A DNA stretch of 64,000 bases from CAWDDG01 sp963801065 (lineage in GTDB: Bacteria > Actinomycetota > Actinomycetes > Jiangellales > Jiangellaceae), in assembly GCA_963801065.1 (NCBI GenBank), contig CAWDDG010000004.1, forward strand, positions 186,001 through 250,000. The letters are read 5' to 3'. Positions 1 through 8,203 of this stretch are shown here, piece after piece (within the stretch, counting starts at the first letter, position 1; every line of letters begins with the position of its first letter). Position numbers and translations under genes: made by a program. The notes beneath the pieces were generated by a model, which had not been told where the DNA came from, did not search any database, and saw only the letters and a list, made by a program, of their open reading frames with translations.

Positions 1-126
1 CTGGCCGGCGTCAGCCGGGCCGACCTGGCCACGCTCCAACACCGGGCAGCCCGCGCCGCGTTCGCGGACGACAAGATCAGGGACGCGATGGTGGCCGACG
101 TCGACGCTTGGCTCGCATCCGCCTGA
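1..126 (+). CDS. 3' end of a cytoplasmic protein, possibly adenosine deaminase
   Basis: Only the last 41 codons lie in the window, in frame 1, ending in TGA at 124-126. The tail is Ala/Arg/Asp-rich, with the run LQHRAARAAFADDK followed by an acidic stretch ending VDAWLASA. This style of C-terminal helix (a hydrophobic position, then RAARAAF, then a short amphipathic helix) resembles the end of actinobacterial adenosine deaminases, but no catalytic residue is visible. The coding frame is likely real because it keeps the GC bias at third positions and ends just before a non-coding gap. The identity is a guess; any TIM-barrel hydrolase with a similar tail would look the same. Confidence 0.45.
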   Translation: MAGVSRADLATLQHRAARAAFADDKIRDAMVADVDAWLASA

Positions 127-189
127 CCGTAGCTGAGCCGGTCCGCTGGCGGCAGCGGAGGTCGTCTGGCTCGTTCGCCGGTACGACGC

Positions 190-774
190 TCAGCTGCTCA
201 GGCGTGATCGGCTCGCTCTTGCGTGCCATCCAGCCGGAGGGTCCTCACCGACCAGTCCGTCCACAGCCTCGCGGAGCAGGTCGGCGTGCCCGGTGTGCCG
301 GCCGTACTCCTCGATCAGGTCGCAGAGGAGCCGGCGCAGGCTGGCATGGCGACCGTCGGGCGAGGAGAAGTGGACGAGCTGGTCGAGTCCGCCGTCGGCC
401 AAGGCCACGTCGAGCCTCGCGCGGGACCGTTCGACGGCGCCGTCCCAGAGTGCGTAGAGCTGTTCGGGGGTGTCGTCGGCGGCCGAGGTGAACTCCCAGT
501 CGTCGTCGCCGTCCCAGTCGGCGGCGTCCCACGCCGCGCCGAGCGGCTCCCCGCCCAGCTTGGTGCTGAAGGCGTAGTCCTCCTGGGCAGCGAGATGCTT
601 GAGCAGGCCGCCGAGGGTCAGCGAGGACGCGCCGATGCGGGTCTGCAGCCCGGCCGCGTCGAGGTCGCCGGCCTTCCAGCGGAAGGTCGTGCGCAGGCGG
701 TCGAGCGCACCGACGAGGTGCTCGGCCTCCGTGCCGGCGAGGGGCGGTTCCCACGGGTAGTCGCTGTTGGTCAT
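190..774 (-). CDS. DinB-like (DUF664-type) four-helix protein
   Basis: A 194-residue protein starting at the ATG at 772-774, just after a GGTGG stretch; an upstream in-frame ATG at 793-795 is possible. The middle carries the DinB/DUF664 pattern: SSLTLGGLLKHLAAQEDYAF, a conserved Trp-rich turn (WDGDDDWEF), then LLCDLIEEYGRHTGHADLLREAVDG. The spaced histidines in helix positions (LKHL, and EYGRHTGHAD) are the usual metal ligands of this superfamily. In Actinobacteria such proteins are often mycothiol-dependent transferases or detoxifying enzymes, but the substrate cannot be read from sequence. It stands alone, tail-to-tail with the preceding gene fragment and divergent from the copper genes. 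Confidence 0.8.
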   Translation of the reverse strand: MTNSDYPWEPPLAGTEAEHLVGALDRLRTTFRWKAGDLDAAGLQTRIGASSLTLGGLLKHLAAQEDYAFSTKLGGEPLGAAWDAADWDGDDDWEFTSAADDTPEQLYALWDGAVERSRARLDVALADGGLDQLVHFSSPDGRHASLRRLLCDLIEEYGRHTGHADLLREAVDGLVGEDPPAGWHARASRSRLSS

Positions 775-896
775 GGGCGCCACCGTAGAACTCATTGCCG
801 ACGTAATGTGCGGAAGCCGTGGGACCTCGTGATGCGTAGACGTCCTCGACCCGCGTCGGCGCACTGGACGCCGCGTGGAGGGCTAGGCTGTGCGCC

Positions 897-1439
897 GTGA
901 GGTCTCCGGGCCGAGGGCGTACCCGGGTCGTGCGCGGCTTGGTGCTCTCTGCCGCCTGCCTCGTGGTGCCGGCCGTCGGCCACGTGATCGCGGGCGGCGG
1001 AGCGCCCGCCGTGGGCCCGTTCCTGTTCGCCGCCGCACTCCTGTCAGCCGCATGCGTGGCCCTGGCCGACCGGCGTCTCGCGACCGGTGAGGTCGCGATG
1101 TTCCTGTTCGCCTCCCAGCCCGTGCTGCACGTCCTGCTCTCGCTGTCCGGACACGGCACCGCCGCTGTCGCACCCGGCCCCGGCATGGTGCTAGCGCACC
1201 TGCTGGCCGCATCGGCGCTGACCGTCCTGCTGGCCGGCAGCGAGTCGGTCCTGTGGGCGATGGCCGCGCTGTCGGCCACGGTGCTCCTGCGCCAGGCCGG
1301 TGCCCTGCTCGGGCCGATCGCGAGACTCACCAGAGGTCCGCGGCTCTCGCGCCAATCCGCCGACACCGGCACTGTCTACGTCCTGCACGTCACCCGCACC
1401 GCCCCCCGGAGAGGCCCGCCGGCGCTCTCGAGCAACTGA
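897..1439 (+). CDS. Small hydrophobic membrane protein of the copper locus
   Basis: 180 residues from a GTG start at 897. It has four or five predicted membrane helices (roughly residues 12-32, 38-56, 65-83, 96-115 and 118-137), then a basic cytoplasmic tail. No known domain is recognised. A similar hydrophobic protein often precedes ycnI/copC/copD clusters in actinobacteria, so a role in copper handling is inferred from context only. It lies 89 bp upstream of the short YcnI-like gene on the same strand. A few histidines (VGHVIAG, VLHVLL, GHGTA) could bind metal but form no recognised motif. Confidence 0.7.
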   Translation: MRSPGRGRTRVVRGLVLSAACLVVPAVGHVIAGGGAPAVGPFLFAAALLSAACVALADRRLATGEVAMFLFASQPVLHVLLSLSGHGTAAVAPGPGMVLAHLLAASALTVLLAGSESVLWAMAALSATVLLRQAGALLGPIARLTRGPRLSRQSADTGTVYVLHVTRTAPRRGPPALSSN

Positions 1440-1528
1440 CGCTGAACCACATCCTGACGCTCTGCGTCGGTTCGGAAGAGACTCCTCTCCACCTGGGCGC
1501 TCGCCGTCCATGAGACGACAGGACCAGC

Positions 1529-1837
1529 ATGATCTTGCACACACGCGCCGGCGGGCGCCTCGCGCTGGCTGCGATCGCCGCAGCCGGCCTGTCCCTCCTC
1601 GTGCCAGCCATCGCCTGGGCCCACGTCACCGTGCAGCCGGACGCCGACGCGTCCCCCACGGACGATGGTCACGGCGCCGAGCCGGACCCGGCGACCACAT
1701 CTCCGTCGAGCGCGGGCGCGGGCTCGGACGAAGGCTCGGACGACGGGCTCGCCCGCGGCCTCGCAGTCGGGGGCCTGGCGGTCGGCGCTGTCGGCCTCGG
1801 CGTCGGCGCGCTCTCGCTGAGGCGTTCCCGTGCGTGA
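1529..1837 (+). CDS. Miniature YcnI-like membrane-anchored protein lacking the DUF1775 body
   Basis: 102 residues. The N-terminus is a signal peptide (basic, then a long hydrophobic core) ending AWA-HVTVQPD, the exact start of a mature YcnI/DUF1775 protein, in which the first histidine binds copper. In normal YcnI about 130 residues of beta-sandwich follow. Here the sequence jumps to a 40-residue Asp/Ser/Thr-rich linker and then to the usual C-terminal transmembrane anchor and RRSRA tail. The frame is open and overlaps the copC start by 8 bp, so the gene still seems translated and coupled. It may be an in-frame internal deletion of ycnI or a minimal copper-binding tether. Confidence 0.75.
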   Translation: MILHTRAGGRLALAAIAAAGLSLLVPAIAWAHVTVQPDADASPTDDGHGAEPDPATTSPSSAGAGSDEGSDDGLARGLAVGGLAVGAVGLGVGALSLRRSRA

Positions 1838-2447
1838 CCTCGCGCGATCCGGCTTGGCGCTGGCCGGTGCCATCGCCGTCCTCGCGCTCAGCGCGTGGCC
1901 GGCAAACGCGCACGACGAGCTCATCGGCAGCATTCCCGAGGACGGTGCCACCGTCGCGGCGGCCCCGGCCGTCGTCGAGCTTGTCTTCGACCAGCCGGTG
2001 CAGCGCGAGTTCAGCCAGGTGGCTGTGCTCGACGACAGCGACGGTCATCACGAAGTGGGCGATCCGGAGATCGTCGGCGGACGGGTACGCCAGCCGGTCG
2101 ACGATCTCCCGGCCGGCGCCTTCCGGGTGTCGTACCGGATCGTGTCGGCCGACGGGCACCCGGTAAGCGGCACGGTGACGTTCACCGTCGCCGAAGGTGC
2201 GGACGACACGCCCACCACCGCCGCAGCTACACCAGAAATCACGTCCGGTGCCGGCTCGGAACACGATCACCATGAGGCCGACGCCACGGCTACCGCCGAA
2301 GAGGACGACGCCGGTGCCAATCCACTCCTGCTCACCGCCGGTGGCGTCGCCGCCGTCGGCGTTCTCGGCGCCGTCGTCTACTTCGCCATGGGCGGACGGC
2401 GGGCAGGCGCGACCCCGCCCGATGAGGAGGCGGAGACTGCTCCTTGA
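1830..2447 (+). CDS. copC: CopC-domain periplasmic copper-binding protein with C-terminal anchor
   Basis: 205 residues from a GTG at 1830 that overlaps the end of the preceding gene. A signal peptide ends ANA-HDEL, leaving an N-terminal histidine as expected for the Cu(II) site of CopC. The CopC Ig-like fold spans about residues 27-125 and includes the SADGHPVSG motif, which supplies the other site residues (Asp and His). A linker follows with a His cluster (HDHH), then one membrane helix at about residues 168-190 and an acidic tail. CopC carries copper outside the membrane and hands it to CopD. Its stop codon overlaps the start of the next gene (TGATG), so the pair is translationally coupled. 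Confidence 0.92.
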   Translation: MRDLARSGLALAGAIAVLALSAWPANAHDELIGSIPEDGATVAAAPAVVELVFDQPVQREFSQVAVLDDSDGHHEVGDPEIVGGRVRQPVDDLPAGAFRVSYRIVSADGHPVSGTVTFTVAEGADDTPTTAAATPEITSGAGSEHDHHEADATATAEEDDAGANPLLLTAGGVAAVGVLGAVVYFAMGGRRAGATPPDEEAETAP

Positions 2448-4504
2448 TGACGACCGCCACCCGCCCGCGTACCGCGCCCGATGCGCCGCCGACCCGCCGC
2501 TGGGGCACGTCGGCAGCCGCGGCCGCGCTCATGGTGCTCGTCGCGGCCCTTGTCCTTGGTGGTGGTAGCGACGGCCCGGCATCCGGTCTCGACGATCCCG
2601 GCGGCTTGACCCGGTGGGGCCTGCCGGTCGCGAAGATCGTCCTCGACGGTGCCTCTGCGGTCACGGTGGGCCTGCTGGCGTTGGCGGCGATGCTGCCGGC
2701 GCGCGGCGGAGAGCTCGGACGCGACGCACTGCGGGCATTGCGCGCGGCGTCGATTGCTGCGCTCGTATGGGCCGCCGCGGCGGCCGTCGTCCACCTGCTG
2801 ACGCTCTCGGACCTGCTCGGCCAGCCGGTGTGGGACGCACTCGCGGGCCGTTCGTTCGCGAGCTACACCAGCAGCGTCGCGCAGGGCCGGGCCTACGCGT
2901 CTGTGGTCGTCCTGGCGCTCGCGCTGGTGCCTGCGGCGCGGCTCACGCTCACCCGTGGCGGTGCGATCGCCGTACTGTGCCTGGGGATCGGCACGCTGAT
3001 CCCGCCCGGCCTGATCGGGCACTCGGCCACCGGCGACTACCACCACTCGGCGGCGACGTCGCTGCTGGTGCACCTGGTGGGCATGGCGCTGTGGGTGGGC
3101 GGCCTGGTCGCGGTGGCGTGGTACGCGGCGGGCCGCGGTAGCCAGCTGGCGCGGGTTGCCCGCGCGTACTCGGCCATGGCGCTGGGCTGCTTCGTCATGG
3201 TCGGAGCCAGCGGCGTCCTCAACGCGTGGATCAGGATCCCGTCGTTCGCCGACCTGGTGACGACCTGGTACGGCGGCATCGTGCTCGCGAAGGTCGCCGC
3301 GCTCGTCGCCCTCGGCGTCTTCGGTGCCACCCACCGCCGTCGGACGCTGCGCGAGCTCGACGCGGGCCGGTCTGGAGCGTTCCGGCGCCTGGCCGCCGGC
3401 GAGGTCGTCGTCATGGGTGTCGCCATCGCTCTCGGGGTGGCGCTCGGCCGGACGCCGCCGCCCCTGTCCGACAACCCGGCACCGATGACAGCAGTGCGCG
3501 AACTGCTCGGCTACACGATCCCACCCGAGCCGACGCCGCTGCGGCTGCTCACGCAGATCTATCCGGATGCGCTGTTCGCCCTGGGGTGCCTGGCCGCCGT
3601 CCTGCTGTACCTCGGTGGGGTGTGGCGGCTGCACCGGCGGGGCGACCGCTGGCCGGTCGGGCGGACAGTCGCCTGGCTGCTCGGCGTGGGCTCGATCGCG
3701 CTGGTCCAGCTTTCCGGGCTGATGACCTACGGCATGACGATGCTGTCGGCGCACATGGGCCAGCACCTCACGCTGATGATGGTGAGCCCGGTCTTGCTGG
3801 TGCTCGGTGGACCGGTCACGCTCGCGCTGCGCGCGTTGCGCCCGGCCCGCCGCGGCGAGAGCGGCCCCCGCGAGTGGCTCGTGGCCGCCACCAAGAGCCG
3901 GGTGGTGCGGTTCCTGACCCATCCGCTGGTCGCGCTGGCGATCTTCGTGTCCGGACCGTTCGTCACGTACTTCACCGGGCTGTTCGAGTACGCGATGCGC
4001 AACCACACCGCGCACATCGTCATGAGCGTGCACTTCCTGCTGGCGGGCTACTTGTTCTACGAGGTCCTCATCGGGATCGACCCGCTGCCCAAGCGCCCTC
4101 CGTTCGTCGCCCGCGTCGTACTTCAGTTCGCCGCGATCGCGATTCACGCCTTCTTCGGCCTCGCGCTGATGGAGTCGGCGCGCCTGATCGCCGGCGATTA
4201 CTACCGCCAGCTCGCGACCGAGATCCCCTGGCTGCCTGACCCGCTCGCCGACCAGACGCTCGCCGGCCAGCTGACCTGGGGTTTCGGCGAGATTCCGGGG
4301 CTCCTCGTCCTCGGCGCGATGTTCGTCCAGTGGTACCGCTCCGACGAACGCGAGGCCCGGCGCTTCGACCGCCGCGAGGGCGACGTGGAGGCCGAACGGA
4401 CGGCTTACAACGCGTACCTGGCCAGCCTCGACGCCCGCTCTCGCGATTACGAGGGCTCCCCGCCGGTCGGATACACTCGTCGCGCTCCTACCGAGGACAG
4501 GTAG
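2447..4504 (+). CDS. CopD-CtaG fusion: copper transport and caa3 oxidase assembly membrane protein
   Basis: 685 residues from the ATG at 2447 (a TTG at 2444 is also in frame). The N-terminal half (about residues 20-330) is a CopD-type multi-helix copper permease. The C-terminal half (about 370-640) is a CtaG/caa3 assembly domain, with histidine motifs SAHMGQHLTLMM and NHTAHIVMSVHFL followed by FYEVLIGIDPLP. Such CopD-CtaG fusions are common in Actinobacteria and probably deliver copper to cytochrome oxidase or protect against excess copper. The last codons and the TAG stop (4502-4504) lie inside the tRNA-Phe gene that starts at 4495. Confidence 0.9.
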   Translation: MTTATRPRTAPDAPPTRRWGTSAAAAALMVLVAALVLGGGSDGPASGLDDPGGLTRWGLPVAKIVLDGASAVTVGLLALAAMLPARGGELGRDALRALRAASIAALVWAAAAAVVHLLTLSDLLGQPVWDALAGRSFASYTSSVAQGRAYASVVVLALALVPAARLTLTRGGAIAVLCLGIGTLIPPGLIGHSATGDYHHSAATSLLVHLVGMALWVGGLVAVAWYAAGRGSQLARVARAYSAMALGCFVMVGASGVLNAWIRIPSFADLVTTWYGGIVLAKVAALVALGVFGATHRRRTLRELDAGRSGAFRRLAAGEVVVMGVAIALGVALGRTPPPLSDNPAPMTAVRELLGYTIPPEPTPLRLLTQIYPDALFALGCLAAVLLYLGGVWRLHRRGDRWPVGRTVAWLLGVGSIALVQLSGLMTYGMTMLSAHMGQHLTLMMVSPVLLVLGGPVTLALRALRPARRGESGPREWLVAATKSRVVRFLTHPLVALAIFVSGPFVTYFTGLFEYAMRNHTAHIVMSVHFLLAGYLFYEVLIGIDPLPKRPPFVARVVLQFAAIAIHAFFGLALMESARLIAGDYYRQLATEIPWLPDPLADQTLAGQLTWGFGEIPGLLVLGAMFVQWYRSDEREARRFDRREGDVEAERTAYNAYLASLDARSRDYEGSPPVGYTRRAPTEDR

Positions 4505-4570
4505 CTCAGTCGGAAGAGCGTCCGCCTGAAAAGCGGAAGGTCGGCGGATCGATCCCGCCCCTGTCCACCA
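4495..4570 (+). tRNA. tRNA-Phe (anticodon GAA), CCA encoded
   Basis: The gene folds as a full cloverleaf. The acceptor stem GGACAGG (4495-4501) pairs with CCTGTCC (4560-4566), followed by discriminator A and an encoded CCA. The D stem is GCTC/GAGC, the anticodon stem TCCGC/GCGGA with loop CTGAAAA, and the T stem GGCGG/CCGCC. The anticodon GAA reads Phe codons. Two positions are odd: the T loop reads ATCGATC instead of TTCGATC (A at position 54), and the D loop has GGAA where GGTA is usual. The first ten bases overlap the end of the CopD-CtaG gene. Related actinobacterial tRNA-Phe genes keep T54, as far as I recall. Confidence 0.93.
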
Positions 4571-4658
4571 ACCCGCTCCCGCCCGGACCGCTCGCGTCAG
4601 CTGCCGATCTTCTCGCGTCGATCACGCCGCCGCGTTCCACCGCCGATACCGTTGGCGC

Positions 4659-5033
4659 ATGGGTTCGGTCCCGAGGCTGGTCCACGGTGTCGTCGAGTAC
4701 GTCGTGGGCGTCCTGTTCATCGCGGCGCCGATCCTCTTCGACTTCGACTCGAGCACGGCCACCGCAGTGTCCATCGCCGTGGGCGTCTTCGTCCTCGTCC
4801 TCACTGCTATCACCGCCGGGCTTCCCACCAGCCTCCGCCAACAACTGGCGCTGACGGCCCACATCACGGTCGATTACGTGCTGGCGATCTTTCTCGTCGC
4901 GGCGCCGTTCATCTTCGGATTCGCCGACGAGGACGCGCCCCGCAACTTCTTCATGGTCGTCGGCGTGATCTACCTGCTCATGACGATCGGGACCCGCTTC
5001 AAGGAGCGGACCGAGCAGGCCGCGGCCGGATGA
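4659..5033 (+). CDS. SPW-like four-helix membrane protein
   Basis: 124 residues with four membrane helices arranged as two similar pairs. The first pair contains YVVGVLFIAAPILFDF and the second YVLAIFLVAAPFIFGF, so the protein looks like an internal duplication. This is typical of SPW-repeat and related small membrane proteins of unknown function. Start is ATG 4659, 88 bp after the tRNA-Phe gene. Its TGA overlaps the ATG of the next gene (ATGA), suggesting coupled translation. No catalytic motif is present. Confidence 0.75.
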   Translation: MGSVPRLVHGVVEYVVGVLFIAAPILFDFDSSTATAVSIAVGVFVLVLTAITAGLPTSLRQQLALTAHITVDYVLAIFLVAAPFIFGFADEDAPRNFFMVVGVIYLLMTIGTRFKERTEQAAAG

Positions 5034-5401
5034 CCGACGATCCGCTCGACCGGCTCCGCCGGCTGTGCCTGGCGCTGCCGGCCACTACGGAGCGAATCAG
5101 TCACGGCGAGCCGACCTGGTTCGTCCGCGACAAGAAGACGTTCGTGACATACGCCGACCACCACCACGACGACATCCTCGCGTTCTGGTGCGCCGCACCC
5201 GAGGGCGTGCTGGGCATGCTCGTGGAATCCGATCCCGAGCGGTTCTTCGTACCGCCGTACGTCGGCCACCGCGGCTGGCTCGGCGTGCGGCTCGACGTCG
5301 ACGTCGACTGGGACGAGGTCGCAGACCTGGTCGAGGATGCCTACCGGATGATTGCGCCGAAGAAGCTCGTCGTGGAGCTGGACGCGCGAAACGCGGTCTG
5401 A
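5030..5401 (+). CDS. MmcQ/YjbR family (cyaY-fold) protein
   Basis: 123 residues, start ATG 5030 overlapping the previous stop. The pattern is characteristic of YjbR/MmcQ proteins: an N-terminal helix (LDRLRRLCLALPATTE), then the strand with GEPTWFVRDKKTFVTY, then VGHRGWLGVRLD and a final helix with YRMIAPKKLV. These are small double-wing DNA-binding-like folds whose cellular role is not established. Length matches the family (110-125 residues). No regulator or partner is evident beyond the coupled membrane protein upstream. Confidence 0.85.
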   Translation: MTDDPLDRLRRLCLALPATTERISHGEPTWFVRDKKTFVTYADHHHDDILAFWCAAPEGVLGMLVESDPERFFVPPYVGHRGWLGVRLDVDVDWDEVADLVEDAYRMIAPKKLVVELDARNAV

Positions 5402-5444
5402 ACCGGCGTCGCGGCCTCTCGTCGGATGGGCCAGCCCAGACGCG

Positions 5445-5942
5445 CTAGCGAGGGACGCGCGAACGCAGCGCCACCACGGCGAGAGCTACCACGGCAACCG
5501 GTCCGGCCAGCGCCAGCGGCAGCGACGGCGAGACGGGCGCTGCTGCCACCACGAGCCCCAGCGCACCAGCGCCGAGCCCCGCGGCCGCCGGCAGCGATAC
5601 CGCCTCGGTCCACCCGAGCACGAGGGGCCCGTACGGACGCTCGGCCGGCCCGATGACGTCGGCCAGGTCGAGCGCCAGCAGGTAGATCAACAGGAGGACG
5701 CCGAGGCCGGCAGCGGCTGCCAGCGGCAACCCCGACACGCCCGCCCGCAGCGTCATGGCCACGAGTACGCCGACGAGAGCCGCCGTGCTGGCCCAGCGCA
5801 GCGCCGGATGGATCGCCAGCGCGACCCCGACAACCCCGACCCAGACCCAGATCCCGGCGTCGGCAGGCGCATGCCCCGCAGCGACCGCTACCGCGGCGCC
5901 ACCGGGTACCGCGGCCAGCACGCCCGCGACGAGCGGCCTCAC
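5445..5942 (-). CDS. Hydrophobic membrane protein, last gene of the MoxR operon
   Basis: 165 residues with about six membrane helices and almost no polar loops; a short acidic loop (DLADVIGPAERPYGPLVLG) is the only notable hydrophilic part. The GTG start (5940-5942) overlaps the stop of the DUF58 gene, so it is translationally coupled. I recognise no family. Similar hydrophobic proteins often end MoxR/DUF58 operons in actinobacteria and may anchor the complex, but this is inference. Confidence 0.7.
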   Translation of the reverse strand: MRPLVAGVLAAVPGGAAVAVAAGHAPADAGIWVWVGVVGVALAIHPALRWASTAALVGVLVAMTLRAGVSGLPLAAAAGLGVLLLIYLLALDLADVIGPAERPYGPLVLGWTEAVSLPAAAGLGAGALGLVVAAAPVSPSLPLALAGPVAVVALAVVALRSRVPR

Positions 5943-7207
5943 CGCGCACCGACCGCGGGGTGCGGTTGCAGCCTGACCGCCACCCGGTCCAGCAACCCGA
6001 GCGCATGGTCGTCGTCACCCCATGGCACGACGACGACGCCGATCGTGCTCAGCTCGTGGCCCAGCGCGTCGCGCTCGAGTCGCCACAACCGGACGGCCTC
6101 GGGCCCGGCCCGGGTGCCGGGCGGTGGCAACGGCTCGTGCCGCAGGACGTCGACGACAACCGTCGGATGGCCCCGCTCCCGCAGGTCGCGAAGCACCTCC
6201 AGGACGCGCGGATCGAGCAACGGGCTGAAGGCCATGACGAGGGCTCCCGGGGGCAGTGCCCCCCGAGGCAGCCGGGTCAGATCGGGCGCGACGTACGAGT
6301 CGTCGAGCCGGACGTCGAGAACGGTCTCGATGACCCGGTGCACCTGACGCCCTCCGACACCGGGCGGGAGCCAGCGCAGCATGCCGCCCAGGGCGACCAC
6401 ACCCACCCGGTCTCCCGCGGCGAGGTACGCCTGCGCGACACCAGCCGCGCCACGCACGGCCACGTCGAGCGTGCCCGCCACCTCGGTGGTCGCATCGACG
6501 ACCACGACGACATCAGCGGCGCGCTCCACCGCGTAGCGGGTCAGGTGCAGGCGCCCGCGTCGCGCGGTGGCAGGCCAGTGCACGCGGCGCACGGCGTCGC
6601 CCGGTTCGTACGGCCGGACGCCGGCGAACTCGACGCCGGGACCCTCCGTTCGACCGGCGTGCAGACCGGCTCGTTGGACGAGCCTCGGCGGCACTGGCAG
6701 GCGCCGAGCCCACGCCGCCGGCGGGTGGACGTCGACCCGGCCGAGGTTCGCCGAGCCGGTCGCCACGTCCAGCCGCGACGGCCCCCAAGCCTCCAGCCGA
6801 ACCGGGCCGACGCTGCGCCGACCCCAGCGGGTCGGTGTCGCGGTCCAGTTGACGCGCGCGACCCGTCCGTCGGTCGTCGTCATCGCCGCCGAGCTCACCC
6901 AGGAGTCGGGCGACAGCTCGAGATCGGCACGCACCCCCCCGGTTGCCGGGCCAGGATCGACCTCGACGTCGACGGTGACCGGGTCGCCCTCCACGCAGCG
7001 GTCGGTCGAGGTCGACGCCGTCACGGTGAGGTCGCCCGGGCCTGCCCGCCGGCCGGCCGCCAACGCTGCGAGACAGGGAATGGCGACGACGATCAGCTCC
7101 GCGCGCCCCAGCACCAGACCGGCTGCAGACGCGAGCGCACCGGTCGTGGCCAGCCGCGCCGCCAGTTTGGAGGGTCGCCAGCGCAGTGGCACTCGGGTCG
7201 AGGTCAC
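5939..7207 (-). CDS. DUF58 (vWA-like) protein of the MoxR operon
   Basis: 422 residues from a GTG at 7207 that overlaps the stop of the MoxR gene. Two N-terminal membrane helices (about residues 15-50) are followed by a beta-sandwich region, then the DUF58 core with GVEFAGVRPYEPGDAVRRVH followed by W and an ARRGRLHL strand. The next part is vWA-like and begins with the DXS-type strand VVVVVDATTE. DUF58 proteins are the usual partners of MoxR AAA ATPases and are thought to act as membrane-bound adaptors in folding or assembly of envelope complexes. The client is unknown here. Confidence 0.9.
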   Translation of the reverse strand: MTSTRVPLRWRPSKLAARLATTGALASAAGLVLGRAELIVVAIPCLAALAAGRRAGPGDLTVTASTSTDRCVEGDPVTVDVEVDPGPATGGVRADLELSPDSWVSSAAMTTTDGRVARVNWTATPTRWGRRSVGPVRLEAWGPSRLDVATGSANLGRVDVHPPAAWARRLPVPPRLVQRAGLHAGRTEGPGVEFAGVRPYEPGDAVRRVHWPATARRGRLHLTRYAVERAADVVVVVDATTEVAGTLDVAVRGAAGVAQAYLAAGDRVGVVALGGMLRWLPPGVGGRQVHRVIETVLDVRLDDSYVAPDLTRLPRGALPPGALVMAFSPLLDPRVLEVLRDLRERGHPTVVVDVLRHEPLPPPGTRAGPEAVRLWRLERDALGHELSTIGVVVVPWGDDDHALGLLDRVAVRLQPHPAVGAR

Positions 7208-8193
7208 GACGCGCCGCGCCTGGTCGGCGGCGTCGCCACCGACTGCAGGACCTCGGCAACGACATCGTCGCCGGTGACGCGGCGGACCCACAGCTCCGGC
7301 CGCAGGACCAGCCGATGGCCGAGCGCGGAGACAGTGACGCGCTTGACGTCGTCGGGCGTGACGAAGCCTCGTCCGTCGAGCACCGCCCTTCCTCTGGCCA
7401 GCGCGAGGATCGCGAGCCCTCCGCGCGGGCTGGCACCGACGACCGTGTGGGCGTGGTCGCGGGTGGCTCCGACGATCCGCACGACATAGTCGAGCAGGTC
7501 GTCGTCCACCTCGACCTCCTCGAGCGACCGGATCATCGCGAGCAGCTCGTCTGCCTCACCGATCGCGCGCAGCACAGCCTCAGGCGCCTTGCGGTCCAGC
7601 CGCCGCCGCAGCATGGCGACCTCGTCGGTGGGCGACAGGTAACCGACCCGGACCCGCATCGTGAACCGATCGAGCTGTGCCTCCGGAAGGGGGTACGTGC
7701 CCTCGAACTCGATCGGGTTGTCGGTGGCCAACACGGTGAACGGCTCCGGAAGGGGCCGCGTGACGCCGTCGACGGTGACCTGACGTTCGGCCATCGCCTC
7801 CAGCAGGGCTGCCTGGGTCCGCGGCGGCGTGCGGTTCACCTCGTCGGCCAGGACGAGGTTGGCGAAGACCGGGCCCGGGCGGAATGCCAACTCTCCGGTA
7901 CGGGGATCGAGCACCGGGGCACCGGTGACGTCCGAGGGCAGAAGATCCGGGGTGAACTGGATGCGCCGCAGCTCCAGGCCCAGGACCCGGGCGAACGATC
8001 GGGCCATCAACGTCTTGCCCAGCCCTGGCAGGTCCTCGAGCAGCACGTGACCGCCGGACAGAATGCCCAGCAGGACGAGCTCGAGGGCATCCCGCTTGCC
8101 GATGACCGCGCGCTCGACCTCGTCGAGAACCTCGTGGGCGCGGCGGCCCGTCGCCGCCGTCGTCCACGTCGGAGAGCTCACGGTCTCGGTCAC
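7204..8193 (-). CDS. MoxR-family AAA+ ATPase
   Basis: 329 residues from a GTG at 8193. Walker A is GLGKTLMARS in the stretch HVLLEDLPGLGKT (about residues 50-60), Walker B is LVLADEVNRTPP, and the MoxR family motifs FTPDLLPSDVTG, QAALLEAMAERQVTVDG and ATDNPIEFEGTYPLPEAQLD follow. The C-terminal lid includes GASPRGGLAILALARGRA. MoxR ATPases work as chaperone-like remodellers with a DUF58/vWA partner, which is the next gene (4-bp overlap). Upstream lie a small membrane protein and a DUF4129 protein, completing a usual actinobacterial set. Confidence 0.95.
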   Translation of the reverse strand: MTETVSSPTWTTAATGRRAHEVLDEVERAVIGKRDALELVLLGILSGGHVLLEDLPGLGKTLMARSFARVLGLELRRIQFTPDLLPSDVTGAPVLDPRTGELAFRPGPVFANLVLADEVNRTPPRTQAALLEAMAERQVTVDGVTRPLPEPFTVLATDNPIEFEGTYPLPEAQLDRFTMRVRVGYLSPTDEVAMLRRRLDRKAPEAVLRAIGEADELLAMIRSLEEVEVDDDLLDYVVRIVGATRDHAHTVVGASPRGGLAILALARGRAVLDGRGFVTPDDVKRVTVSALGHRLVLRPELWVRRVTGDDVVAEVLQSVATPPTRRGAS

Positions 8194-8203
8194 AGGGCCT
8201 CCG

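Noticed and set aside
2378..4147. Long minus-strand open frame antisense to copD-ctaG
   Set aside because: Arg/Gln/His/Glu-rich composition typical of the reverse frame of a GC-rich gene; no domain and no ribosome-binding site.
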